From Haliea sp. (lineage in GTDB: Bacteria; Pseudomonadota; Gammaproteobacteria; Pseudomonadales; Halieaceae): 33,620 bases of DNA. The notes under the pieces were generated by a model. The model had not been told where the DNA came from. It saw only the letters and a list, made by a program, of their open reading frames with translations, and made no database searches. The stretch is from the NCBI GenBank assembly GCA_024642265.1, contig JAHEBL010000034.1, positions 1 to 33,620 of the forward strand, read 5' to 3'. Positions 18,297-26,223 of the stretch are shown here, piece after piece; position 1 is the stretch's first letter, and each line of letters starts with the position of its first letter. A program made the position numbers and the translations under genes.

Positions 18297-18737
18297 ATGT
18301 CCGACTATGCAAAAATCCTGGTCGCCGTCGATCTCAGCGAAGATTCCAACAGGATCGTCCAGCGGGCTCGAGCAGTTGCCAGTGGGGCCACTGCCGAACT
18401 TCATATTATTCATGTGATCGAACCCCTCAGTTTTGCCTATGGCGGAGATATCCCCATGGATTTTTCCGGCATCCAGGACGAGATCTATCAACAGGCAAGT
18501 CAGCAGTTACAGCGCTTTGCCGAGAGCAATGGTGTTGACGAGGCGCACAGGCATATCGTGATGGGCCGCCCTGAAGTGGAAATCCACAACCTGGCAGAAG
18601 AACTCCACGCCGATCTGATCGTAGTGGGCAGTCACGGCCGGCACGGACTTGCCCTGCTCATGGGCTCTACCGCCAACGGTGTACTGCATGGAGCCAAACG
18701 CGACGTGCTGGCAGTCAGAGTCGGCGCGCCGGATTGA
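18297..18737 (+). CDS. universal stress protein, UspA family
   Basis: The 146-residue product is a single Usp domain. It starts MSDYAKILVAVDLSEDSN and ends with VGSHGRHGLALLMGSTANGV and AKRDVLAVRV, the usual nucleotide-binding C-terminal half. The glycine motif is close to G-x2-G-x9-G-S, but with eight instead of nine spacer residues by my count, so ATP binding is not certain. The ATG has GGGG upstream. The open frame extends 19 codons further upstream, but that part covers the likely promoter. Usp proteins act in the cytoplasm in starvation and stress survival; the specific role here is unknown. It converges on the glutaredoxin-like gene with three bases between stops. Confidence 0.93.
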   Translation: MSDYAKILVAVDLSEDSNRIVQRARAVASGATAELHIIHVIEPLSFAYGGDIPMDFSGIQDEIYQQASQQLQRFAESNGVDEAHRHIVMGRPEVEIHNLAEELHADLIVVGSHGRHGLALLMGSTANGVLHGAKRDVLAVRVGAPD

Positions 18738-18740
18738 CCC

Positions 18741-18998
18741 TCACACGCCGGTAAACTCCCGCAGTTGGCCGGCGGTAAAGGGCCAGTCCAGCTCCCGGCC
18801 GAGCGCGTCACGAATCACCGGAATCCGCACACCATAGCGCTCGAACAGTGGATCCGAGTCACTGATATCGACTTTCTCAAATGCCACGCCGGGGTTATCC
18901 CGGCAGAGGGCGACCAGCAGCGCTTCTGCCAGCTCACAAAGATGGCAGGCGGATGTGCCATAGAGCGTATATTGCGGCGTGACAGCTGCTGATTTCAT
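18741..18998 (-). CDS. glutaredoxin-family protein (DUF836-like)
   Basis: An 85-residue thioredoxin-fold protein. The redox motif is C18-H-L-C21 in YGTSACHLCELA. The cis-proline loop is GVRIPVI, followed by WPFTAGQLREF. This is the small glutaredoxin-like/DUF836 type, probably a cytoplasmic thiol oxidoreductase whose partner is unknown. The ATG is preceded by GGAGG about 11 bases away, a slightly long spacing. A TATAAT facing this gene lies at 19097-19102 but has no convincing -35. It diverges from the IclR-type regulator. Confidence 0.88.
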   Translation of the reverse strand: MKSAAVTPQYTLYGTSACHLCELAEALLVALCRDNPGVAFEKVDISDSDPLFERYGVRIPVIRDALGRELDWPFTAGQLREFTGV

Positions 18999-19165
18999 TG
19001 TTCCAGTTCCTCCGTTTCGTATACCTGACGGCAGTTTGCCAACAGGCTTGTACTCCCCCGGTCTCAGGCGTTACCATGCCCGTCCAAGTACAATAAATTA
19101 TACCGAAATCCCCGGTCAGCGCTCGACTGCGGCGCTCTGTGTGGATCGGTGAAAGGAGTGCAACG

Positions 19166-20071
19166 GTGGCTTTATTCTCTCAACCAACTGCGCGGGCACT
19201 GGCCATTCTTGACCTGCTCATGGCAAATCCGACCCAGGCTTTCGGGCTGACAGAAATGACCCGCAGGCTCAATCTCAACAAGGCGACCTGCCACGCCATT
19301 CTGACAACCATGGCCAACTACGGTTTCCTCGTCCAGCATCCACAGACCAAAGCCTACCGGCTAGGGCCGTCTATCATAGCAGCGGGTAACGCGGCCTTTG
19401 CACAGTTTCCGGTCCTCGAATACGCCCGCCCTGAACTGGAAGCACTGCAGAGCGACCTGAATATCGGTTTTGCGGTTACCGGCCGTTCGAAACTGCACCA
19501 GGTTTTGCTCGCCCTGTATGGCCAGGCAACTCCCCTGCTCGACTCGTTCCAGTTGGGCCTGCGCCTGCCCAACACGGCGCCCCTGGCTGCCTGCTTTACC
19601 GCCTTTTCCCCGGCCCGCGAGCTGGAAGCCTGGTTGAGCCGCGCGCACGAGGCCAGGGGCGGCTACGACGAGAAGCTCGACCAGAAACTGCGCGTCGCCG
19701 CGATTGGCATCCGCGCCCGGGGCTACGAGGTTACACTGCGAACCAAGGCCGAGGCCAAACTCCGGGCTGAACTCAGTCGTATCCACAACGCCTGGAGCCT
19801 GTCCGCACTGGAGGAGGCAGCAAACCGGTTCCAGTATGACCTGTGCGACGAGTTCTATCACCTGGACAGGATCGATCCCAAAACCCGTTACGAGGTGAGC
19901 ACGATTTCAGTGCCGATTTTCGCCTACAAGGAAGTGCCGGTGCTGTGCTTTGTCGCCGGGTCTTTTGACAAGGACCCCACCGGCAGCCAGATCGACGAAA
20001 TTGCCGCACGCATGAAGGCGTCGGCGGACCGGGTGACTCGCCTGGCGGCTGGCCAGGAAACCATCGTGTGA
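19166..20071 (+). CDS. IclR-family transcriptional regulator
   Basis: The product is 301 residues. It has an N-terminal winged helix (SQPTARALAILDLLMANPTQ, then FGLTEMTRRLNLNKATCHAIL) and a longer C-terminal effector domain. IclR proteins are homodimeric regulators that sense small, often aromatic or carboxylic, ligands. I place the start at GTG (MALFSQPTARAL) because AGGAG lies seven bases upstream. An earlier in-frame GTG nine codons upstream lacks such a site. The C-terminal domain is less typical than the HTH and is longer than usual by some 40 residues. No catabolic operon is adjacent; the next gene is an RNA methyltransferase 24 bases downstream. Its target cannot be inferred from this window. 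Confidence 0.85.
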   Translation: MALFSQPTARALAILDLLMANPTQAFGLTEMTRRLNLNKATCHAILTTMANYGFLVQHPQTKAYRLGPSIIAAGNAAFAQFPVLEYARPELEALQSDLNIGFAVTGRSKLHQVLLALYGQATPLLDSFQLGLRLPNTAPLAACFTAFSPARELEAWLSRAHEARGGYDEKLDQKLRVAAIGIRARGYEVTLRTKAEAKLRAELSRIHNAWSLSALEEAANRFQYDLCDEFYHLDRIDPKTRYEVSTISVPIFAYKEVPVLCFVAGSFDKDPTGSQIDEIAARMKASADRVTRLAAGQETIV

Positions 20072-20095
20072 GCAGAGCAAAACGGTTCCAGGGGT

Positions 20096-20893
20096 ATGCC
20101 TGACAGCGACAGCTACGAAAAGAAGAAAGCCCGCTTCAGCAAGATGTTGACAGTCTACGGGCGCAAACCGGCGCTGGAAGTCCTGCAGGACGACAGTGTG
20201 CGCTGCCACGCCCTGCACCTCGCGGACAACAACCGCGAGGGGGGCATTATCGCGCAGCTGACAGCCCAGGCGGAGCGCCGGGGCATCCCTGTTAAACACC
20301 ACAGTCGCGCCGAGCTGGCGAGGATATCCAAAAACGGTAAACAGGACCAGGGCGTTGCGGTGGACGTGCATTGCCCGGCCTTTCAGGATATCGAGGACTA
20401 TCTTGCCGGTGAGCACAGCCGCGCTGGGGCAACCCGTCTGCTGGCGCTGGACGGAATAAGTAATCCGGCCAATCTGGGCATGATCATCCGCTCCGCCGCT
20501 GCGGGAACGATTGACGGGATTATCTGCTCGCGCCGTGGCAATGCCGCGCTTGGCCCACTGGTGATCAAGGCCAGCGCCGGCACCGTTTACCGCGCGCCGC
20601 TGCTGCGCTGCGAAAGCCTGACCGACGCACTGCGCCTGTGCCGCGAGCGGGGCATGGAAGTTTGTATACTGGCCGCGGACGCGCCGGCTTCGCTGTTTGA
20701 TTACCAGCCCCCCGGGCCGGTGGTCTACGTGCTGGGTAATGAAACGGAGGGCGTCTCAGCGGAGACCGAAGCGTTGGCCGACACCCGCCTCGCCATACCC
20801 ATGCGCAACGGCGTCGAATCACTCAACGTGGCGGTCACAGCCAGCCTGATCGCGTTTGCCACGGCCCTGGGCAGTGGTGGCAGGCGTCGGTGA
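20096..20893 (+). CDS. SpoU (TrmH)-family RNA 2'-O-methyltransferase
   Basis: A 265-residue SPOUT methyltransferase using S-adenosylmethionine on tRNA or rRNA ribose. An N-terminal substrate-binding region contains VYGRKPALEVL (20-30). The three family motifs follow: NPANLGMIIRSA (123-134), VYVLGNETEGVS (210-221) and IPMRNGVESLNVAVTASL (234-251). These form the trefoil-knot cofactor site. The start is ATG just after AGGGG; a second ATG at residue 17 would also give a plausible N-terminus. RlmB, TrmH and uncharacterised members all share these motifs, so the target nucleotide is unknown. It follows the IclR-type gene closely and may share its transcript. It converges on the VWA gene with nine bases between. 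Confidence 0.92.
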   Translation: MPDSDSYEKKKARFSKMLTVYGRKPALEVLQDDSVRCHALHLADNNREGGIIAQLTAQAERRGIPVKHHSRAELARISKNGKQDQGVAVDVHCPAFQDIEDYLAGEHSRAGATRLLALDGISNPANLGMIIRSAAAGTIDGIICSRRGNAALGPLVIKASAGTVYRAPLLRCESLTDALRLCRERGMEVCILAADAPASLFDYQPPGPVVYVLGNETEGVSAETEALADTRLAIPMRNGVESLNVAVTASLIAFATALGSGGRRR

Positions 20894-20902
20894 GTCGCCA
20901 TT

Positions 20903-22078
20903 CTATTTGGAAAGGTAGGACATCCCCTCTTCCAGCCCCTTGAGCGTCAGCGGGTACATGTGGCCCTCAAGCAATTTGTGGGTAATGGCTACCGACTGGG
21001 TATACTGCCACTCGTCTTCCGGGGTCGGGTTGATCCAGATGACCTTGTCGTAGACTTCCTGCAGACGCCGCATCCAGAGCTCCCCCGACTCCTCGTTCCA
21101 GTGCTCCACGGAACCCCCGGGCTGGACGATCTCGTAGGGTGACATGGCCGCGTCACCGACAAAAATCACCTTGTAGTCGTGACTGTACTTATGCATCACG
21201 TCCAGCAGCGGCGTGCGTTCATTGTGGCGACGGTAATTGTTTTTCCAGACGCTCTCATAGATGAAGTTGTGGAAGTAAAAATTCTCCATGTGCTTGAACT
21301 CGGTGCGAGCCGCGGAAAACAGCTCCTCACAGATCCTGACATGGGGATCCATGGAACCGCCCACATCGAAGAACAGCAGCACTTTCACCGCATTGTGACG
21401 CTCGGGCACCATCTTGATATCAAGCAGTCCGGCGTTGCGTGCGGTGGAACTGATGGTATCGTCCAGGTCCAGTTCGTCTGCAGCGCCGGTGCGGGCAAAC
21501 TTGCGCAGCCGCCGCAGGGCTACCTTGATGTTACGGGTACCCAGTTCAACGCTGTCGTCCAGGTTTTTGAAGTCGCGCTTCTCCCAGACCTTCACCGCCT
21601 TTTTGTTGCCGCCGTTCGGCCCCACCCGTATGCCCTCCGGGTGATAACCCTCCTGGCCGAAGGGTGAGGTGCCGCCGGTACCGATCCATTTATTGCCGCC
21701 CTGGTGACGCTTTTTCTGTTCTTCCAGGCGCTTCTTGAACTCCTCGATCAGTTTTTCCAGACCACCCAGTGATTCGATCTTGGCCTTGTCTTCTTCCGAA
21801 AGGTTCTTCATGAATTCCGAGCGCAGCCAGTCGTCCGGTATCAGTGCCTCGATAACATCGTCGAGGGCCTCCAGATCCTTGAAATGCAGGCCGAATGCGC
21901 GGTCGAAGCGGTCAAAGTACTTCTCGTCCTTGACCATGCAGGCGCGACTGAAATAATAGAACTCGTCGATGCTGCCGAAAGCCACATGGCGCTTGAGTCC
22001 CTCCATCAGGTCGAGCAGTTCGCGGGTTGTTACCGGCACCCCCGCGTCCCTGAGACCATGAAAAAAGTTGATCAGCAT
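20903..22078 (-). CDS. VWA domain (CoxE-like) protein
   Basis: A 391-residue protein with no signal peptide. The N-terminal half is helical (MLINFFHGLRDAGVPVTTRE) with a charged segment, EEFKKRLEEQKKRHQGG (112-128). A von Willebrand factor A domain begins at about 230. Its metal site reads DVGGSM (238-243), in which the first serine of the usual DxSxS is glycine. A second metal-site region is FVGDAAMSPYE. CoxE-like proteins work with MoxR-type AAA+ ATPases to insert cofactors or assemble complexes. Here the MoxR gene lies six bases upstream on the same strand, which supports such a pair. The client is unknown, and no molybdenum hydroxylase or CO dehydrogenase gene is in the window. Confidence 0.9.
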   Translation of the reverse strand: MLINFFHGLRDAGVPVTTRELLDLMEGLKRHVAFGSIDEFYYFSRACMVKDEKYFDRFDRAFGLHFKDLEALDDVIEALIPDDWLRSEFMKNLSEEDKAKIESLGGLEKLIEEFKKRLEEQKKRHQGGNKWIGTGGTSPFGQEGYHPEGIRVGPNGGNKKAVKVWEKRDFKNLDDSVELGTRNIKVALRRLRKFARTGAADELDLDDTISSTARNAGLLDIKMVPERHNAVKVLLFFDVGGSMDPHVRICEELFSAARTEFKHMENFYFHNFIYESVWKNNYRRHNERTPLLDVMHKYSHDYKVIFVGDAAMSPYEIVQPGGSVEHWNEESGELWMRRLQEVYDKVIWINPTPEDEWQYTQSVAITHKLLEGHMYPLTLKGLEEGMSYLSK

Positions 22079-22084
22079 CGGACT

Positions 22085-22930
22085 TTACCTGCTCTCCCGC
22101 CGGTGCATGAACGCAAGTCGTTCGAGCAGGTGCACGTCCTGCTCATTTTTCAGCAAGGCGCCGTACAGGGGCGGGATGGCCTTGCTGTGATCGCGCTCCT
22201 TCAGTATCTCGTCCGGTATGTCATCGGCCATCAGCAGCTTGAGCCAGTCGATCAGCTCGGAGGTAGAGGGTTTCTTTTTCAGTCCGGGAATCGAGCGCAC
22301 ATCGAAGAACACTTCCATGGCCTCCTGTACCAGGTCCCTGGCAATGTCGGGATAGTGCACGGCGATGATCTCGCGCATGGTGTCCCGGTCCGGGAAGTTG
22401 ATGAAATGGAAGAAACAGCGGCGCAGGAAAGCGTCCGGCAGCTCCTTTTCATTATTGCTGGTAATGATAATGATGGGACGGTGTTTCGCCTTGATCGTCT
22501 GACCGGTCTCGTAGACAAAAAACTCCATGCGGTCGAGTTCCACCAGCAGGTCGTTGGGAAATTCGATATCAGCCTTGTCCACTTCGTCGATCAGCAAAAC
22601 GACCTGCTCGTCCGCATCAAAGGCCTCCCACAACTTCCCACGCTTGATGTAATTGGCGATGTCGTGGACCTTGTCACCGCCCAGCTGGGAGTCGCGCAGG
22701 CGCGAGACCGCGTCGTACTCATACAGGCCCTGTTGCGCCTTGGTGGTGGATTTGATGTGCCACTGGATCAGGCGCTTGCCCAGGCCCAGGGCGACCTCTT
22801 CCGCGAGCATGGTCTTGCCGGTGCCCGGCTCTCCCTTGATCAGCAGCGGGCGCTGCAGGGTAACCGCCGCATTAACCGCCATCCGCAGATCATCGGTGGC
22901 CACATAACGTTCTGTTCCTTCAAATTTCAT
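22085..22930 (-). CDS. MoxR-family AAA+ ATPase
   Basis: A 281-residue ATPase with Walker A GEPGTGKT (33-40), Walker B LLIDEVDKAD (112-121, D115 and E116) and sensor-1 asparagines in IIITSNN (155-160). The arginine region is FLRRCFFHF. MoxR ATPases act as chaperone-like remodelers for VWA partners and metalloenzyme assembly. The VWA gene follows six bases downstream and is probably cotranscribed. The ATG start gives MKFEGTERYVAT. A promoter-like pair lies about 40-65 bases upstream, so the two genes may form their own unit apart from the preceding genes. The biological target is unknown. Confidence 0.95.
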   Translation of the reverse strand: MKFEGTERYVATDDLRMAVNAAVTLQRPLLIKGEPGTGKTMLAEEVALGLGKRLIQWHIKSTTKAQQGLYEYDAVSRLRDSQLGGDKVHDIANYIKRGKLWEAFDADEQVVLLIDEVDKADIEFPNDLLVELDRMEFFVYETGQTIKAKHRPIIIITSNNEKELPDAFLRRCFFHFINFPDRDTMREIIAVHYPDIARDLVQEAMEVFFDVRSIPGLKKKPSTSELIDWLKLLMADDIPDEILKERDHSKAIPPLYGALLKNEQDVHLLERLAFMHRRESR

Positions 22931-22968
22931 AGTCTGGTCGTCACTCTTGTATTTAATTAAAGCCCGAC

Positions 22969-22997
22969 AGGGTACCTACTGGTCTGGCGCCAGGCAA
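22969..22997 (-). promoter_or_regulatory. possible promoter of moxR-VWA
   Basis: TTGCCT and TACCCT (each four of six) are 17 bases apart and read toward moxR, with a predicted leader of about 30 bases. The match is moderate in GC-rich sequence. Confidence 0.35.
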
Positions 22998-23035
22998 GGC
23001 CGGGATCAGGCGCAGGCTGCGCAGGGCATTTCGCT

Positions 23036-23416
23036 TCATTGACCGGCAGCGCGGGCCGCCGGTTCATTGTTTTTCGCAGTTTTGCGCCCGCCGCGAAACA
23101 GTGTAAGACGCAGCAGCAGAGCCAGCACCACTGCCGCAGCGGATACAGCAAGCAGTGGTCTCAGGGCATGCATGGCCCCCTCCTTGCCCTCGTTAATCCA
23201 TTGGAACCCGGCCACGATCAGGGCCGGGGCGAAGGTCTCCACCCCTTCCCGTGGGTAGGCCGGCGTGAGTAACAGAGCGCCGCTCAGCAACACGGCCACG
23301 GACACCATGCCGGCACCCCAGTGGCGGGAGAGCCACCAACCCAGCAGCAGCATGATAGCGAGCGCGGCACCAATATAGACGTACAGCGCGGTCAGGTAGG
23401 AACTCTCACTTAACAC
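23036..23416 (-). CDS. integral membrane protein of unknown function
   Basis: A 126-residue protein with three likely membrane segments: about 10-29, 35-52 and 83-102. The loop between the second and third carries TPAYPREGVETFAPALIVAG, and a basic C-terminal tail follows (RLTLFRGGRKTAKNN). The start is GTG with AGGAG six bases upstream, right after the ycgN stop, so it is likely cotranscribed with ycgN. I do not recognise a named family. The loop and basic tail suggest the C-terminus is cytoplasmic. Function unknown. Confidence 0.8.
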   Translation of the reverse strand: MLSESSYLTALYVYIGAALAIMLLLGWWLSRHWGAGMVSVAVLLSGALLLTPAYPREGVETFAPALIVAGFQWINEGKEGAMHALRPLLAVSAAAVVLALLLRLTLFRGGRKTAKNNEPAARAAGQ

Positions 23417-23425
23417 GACTTACTC

Positions 23426-23872
23426 CTATTCAACCCAGTGGACGATGTGTTCGTCGTAGCCGTCCGGGTGGACAAATTCATCAGAAAGGGAGCGACCGCG
23501 AATCGAGATACCCGCCCGGTGTACCGTATCGGCGCTGCCGCTGACCAGCGGGTGCCACTCAGCGAGAGGTTCGCCATGCGCGCGCAGCCGGTAGGCGCAG
23601 GTGCTGGGCAACCAGTCGAGTTCAAGGACGTTGTCCTGCTCCAGCCTGATACAGTTCGGCACCAACACCGAACGATTGGCATAATCACTGCACCGACAGG
23701 ACTGTTCGTCCAGGTAACGGCAGCGGACGCGGGTGTAAAAAACCTCCCCGTCGTCCTCGTCCTCCAGCTTGTGCAGGCAGCACTTGGCACAGCCGTCACA
23801 AAGAGCCTCCCACTGCTCCGGACTCAATTCGGCCAGCGGTGTGTCCTGCCACCACTCAGCCACGGCTGCCAT
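23426..23872 (-). CDS. ycgN: YcgN-family cysteine-cluster protein (UPF0260)
   Basis: The product is 148 residues and matches YcgN/UPF0260, a cytoplasmic family with clustered cysteines likely to bind metal. Visible are LCDGCAKCCLHKLEDED, VRCRYLDEQSCRC, VPNCIRL and DWLPSTCAYRL, then WHPLVSG. I chose the ATG of MAAVAEWW, 17 bases inside ycgL. A GTG three codons on (MAEWWQDTP) would also fit the family start. The open frame extends 20 codons further upstream but is Cys/Arg-rich and unlike the family there. No enzymatic role is established to my knowledge. It is translationally coupled with ycgL. Confidence 0.92.
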   Translation of the reverse strand: MAAVAEWWQDTPLAELSPEQWEALCDGCAKCCLHKLEDEDDGEVFYTRVRCRYLDEQSCRCSDYANRSVLVPNCIRLEQDNVLELDWLPSTCAYRLRAHGEPLAEWHPLVSGSADTVHRAGISIRGRSLSDEFVHPDGYDEHIVHWVE

Positions 23873-24131
23873 CCCGGTCCAGCAACTCTGCCGCGGTCGG
23901 CGGCATTTGCAGGTAGTAGCCCTGCTCCTCAATTTTCGCCATCACCTCGACCGCGTCCGCACGCGCCAGTTTACGCTGGGAGTCGAGCATTATGGTCATT
24001 ACACTCGTTGGCTCGCCAAACTGCGCCATCAATGCCTCCGGCACATCGACCAGGCCGTTCTGCTTGTCGACGTAGAGGTACGACTCGGCCTTGCGTGAGC
24101 CACGGAATATCTCTATCAGCCGTTTTGTCAT
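23856..24131 (-). CDS. ycgL: YcgL-domain protein
   Basis: A 91-residue protein with the YcgL fold signature: YLYVDKQNGLVDVPEALM, then VMTIMLDSQRKLARADAVEV and GYYLQMPPT. The ATG overlaps the rnd stop codon as ATGA, so it is translationally coupled to RNase D. The rnd-ycgL-ycgN order is common in gammaproteobacteria. The function is not established; the association with RNase D suggests RNA metabolism, which is inference only. Confidence 0.94.
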   Translation of the reverse strand: MTKRLIEIFRGSRKAESYLYVDKQNGLVDVPEALMAQFGEPTSVMTIMLDSQRKLARADAVEVMAKIEEQGYYLQMPPTAAELLDRDGSRG

Positions 24132-25240
24132 ACTGCCCCCGCCAGGCTTTCCCGCAAGGGCAGGATTACCCTGTCACGGCGCCACCCCTGCCAGTGAGGC
24201 GGGCACTCGACCGGTTCGCCAAGGGCTTCACGTAACAACAGCTCATAATCCCGGGCTTGCAACAGGGCTTCCGGGGCACTGGACAACTCTTGTGCGATAG
24301 CCCTCACCCGCGCCTTGAGCTTCTTCAACTGGTTACGCTGAGCGGCGTCAAGTGGACCAGGCAGGCGGGGAGGAAGCTCGCTGTCCGGTATAACACGCTG
24401 TTCTGCCAGCAGCTGCAGCAGTTCTTCCGCGTTCCGACGCAGCGCCGCAGCATCCAGGCCCACCTGGTTTTGCAGCTGCTGGCGGGTCTGGGGATCGATC
24501 TGTGCCAGCTGCATGCAGGCCTGGTCATCAATAATCCAGCCGCGCGGCTTGTCGCGACGTCGGGCGGTGTCCTCTCGCCAGGCACAGACAGCCATCAGCG
24601 TGGCCAACTGGCGAGGATTGAGTTTCCAGGCACTTTTGAAGCGCTTCAAATAGTCGTCTGCAGAGTTTTTGTAGGCTGCGATAGCGTCCCGCCCATCAGC
24701 CAGCACCCAGTCTTCCTTGCCCTGCTGCAGGCACAGCTCATCGATGTGCCGCCAGACAGGCAGCAGCCATGCCACGTCCTGGGCCGCGTATTCACACTGG
24801 GAAGCGGTGAGTGGGCGCCGCAGCCAGTCTGAAGTCGTCTCGCCCTTGGGCAGGTCCACATCGCAGACATGCTTCACCAGCGCGCTGTAGCCCATGCCAA
24901 AACCCAGGTCCAGCAATGCCGCCGCGCGCTGGGTATCAAAAAGCGGCTCTGGCAGGACGCCCAGCCAGCGGCTGAATACTTCGAGGTCCTCGCTGGCCGA
25001 GTGCAGCACTTTGGTCACCGCGGGATCGACCAGCAGAGCGGCCAGGGGGGCGGGATCACTGATCGCCAGAGGATCGACCAGCAGGGCCGTGTCGCCAAAG
25101 CACAGTTGCACCAGCGCCACCTGGGGATAAAACGTATTGCGGCGCATGAACTCGGTATCCACCGCCACGATCCTGCTGTCCCGGACTTCCGCCAGCGCAG
25201 TTTCCAGGGCCGCATCTGACTCTATCAACCGCCACTCCAC
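24128..25240 (-). CDS. rnd: ribonuclease D
   Basis: RNase D is a 3'-5' exoribonuclease of the DEDDy group that trims tRNA and other small RNA precursors. The 370-residue product has the exonuclease motifs AVDTEF (D28, E30), HSASEDLEVF (D85) and CEYAAQDVAWL (Y151, D155), then an HRDC region (about 210-290). All four metal-binding acids and the tyrosine are present. The start is GTG, three bases after the recR stop, giving MEWRLIESDAAL. Length is normal. Confidence 0.96.
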   Translation of the reverse strand: MEWRLIESDAALETALAEVRDSRIVAVDTEFMRRNTFYPQVALVQLCFGDTALLVDPLAISDPAPLAALLVDPAVTKVLHSASEDLEVFSRWLGVLPEPLFDTQRAAALLDLGFGMGYSALVKHVCDVDLPKGETTSDWLRRPLTASQCEYAAQDVAWLLPVWRHIDELCLQQGKEDWVLADGRDAIAAYKNSADDYLKRFKSAWKLNPRQLATLMAVCAWREDTARRRDKPRGWIIDDQACMQLAQIDPQTRQQLQNQVGLDAAALRRNAEELLQLLAEQRVIPDSELPPRLPGPLDAAQRNQLKKLKARVRAIAQELSSAPEALLQARDYELLLREALGEPVECPPHWQGWRRDRVILPLRESLAGAV

Positions 25241-25243
25241 AGG

Positions 25244-25843
25244 CTAACCCACTGTCCGGCGGCCCGAGAGCGCATGCGCAAGGGTCGAGCCATCGACATA
25301 CTCGAGTTCACCACCCAGCGGTACGCCGTGGGCAATCCTCGATACTGTTATTCCCTCGTTTTGCAGCATATCGGTGAGGTAGTAGGCGGTGGCCTCCCCC
25401 TCAACCGTGGGATTGGTCGCCAGAATGACTTCTTTTATCGCCTCGTCGACAAGGCGCTGGTGAAATCTCTCCAACCCTATTTCGGCGGGCCCGATGCCAT
25501 CGATCGGCGACAGGTGGCCCATCAATACGAAGTAGATGCCGTTATAGCCACCACTCTCCTCGATTGCCAGCACATCCGCCGGGGTTTCCACTACACAGAT
25601 CATGCTGGCGTCGCGCCTGGAGTCCTGGCATATCTCGCAAACCTCCAGCTCTGTAAAATTGCGGCAGCGGGTGCAGTGGTCCACTCGCTCAACCGCGTCG
25701 GCCAGGGCGCCGGCGAGCGCCATCGCGCCGTCGCGGTCCCGCTCCAGCAGGTGCAGCGTCATACGCTGTGCCGATTTTGGCCCCACGCCGGGCAGGCAAC
25801 GCAGGGCGTCCATCAGGTTTTGCAGTGCAGGGCTGAATTTCAT
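25244..25843 (-). CDS. recR: recombination mediator protein RecR
   Basis: RecR works with RecO and RecF to load RecA on gapped DNA. The 199-residue protein has an N-terminal helix-hairpin-helix ([12 protein letters not shown]), a C4 zinc finger (C57, C60, C69, C72), a Toprim domain ([14 protein letters not shown]) and the C-terminal [13 protein letters not shown]. All are typical. The ATG lies 16 bases after the ebfC stop. The dnaX-ebfC-recR order is widely conserved. Confidence 0.98.
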   Translation of the reverse strand: MKFSPALQNLMDALRCLPGVGPKSAQRMTLHLLERDRDGAMALAGALADAVERVDHCTRCRNFTELEVCEICQDSRRDASMICVVETPADVLAIEESGGYNGIYFVLMGHLSPIDGIGPAEIGLERFHQRLVDEAIKEVILATNPTVEGEATAYYLTDMLQNEGITVSRIAHGVPLGGELEYVDGSTLAHALSGRRTVG

Positions 25844-25859
25844 GGCCTGGGCAATGTTC

Positions 25860-26183
25860 TCAAAACGGCAGTTTGAAGCCAGCGGGCAGATTCAGGCCGG
25901 CGGTGAGGCCTGCCATGGCTTCGCGGTTATGCGCTTCCACCTTGCGCACGGCATCATTGACGGCGGCAGCCAGCAGGTCTTCCAGGACTTCCTTATCCTC
26001 GCTGAAAACCGCGTCGTCGATCGAAACGCGCTTGATATCGTGACGGCCTGTCATGATAACGCTGACCAGTCCCGCTCCGGCTTCACCGCGCACTTCCGCG
26101 TTGGCAAGTTCTTCCTGTTTTTTCTGCATGTCGGCCTGCATTTTCTGGGCCTGCTGCATGATGTCTGAAATATTTCCCTTCAT
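25860..26183 (-). CDS. ebfC: YbaB/EbfC nucleoid-associated protein
   Basis: A 107-residue dimeric DNA-binding protein associated with the nucleoid. The N-terminal helix ([22 protein letters not shown]) and the segment [16 protein letters not shown] are typical. I start at the ATG preceded by AAGGAG with suitable spacing; a GTG one codon upstream is also in frame. It lies between dnaX and recR, as in most gammaproteobacteria, and is probably cotranscribed with them. Confidence 0.95.
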   Translation of the reverse strand: MKGNISDIMQQAQKMQADMQKKQEELANAEVRGEAGAGLVSVIMTGRHDIKRVSIDDAVFSEDKEVLEDLLAAAVNDAVRKVEAHNREAMAGLTAGLNLPAGFKLPF

Positions 26184-26223
26184 CACTACTCCTTGGCTGT
26201 TCGGGGCGATCGACTCGATCCGA

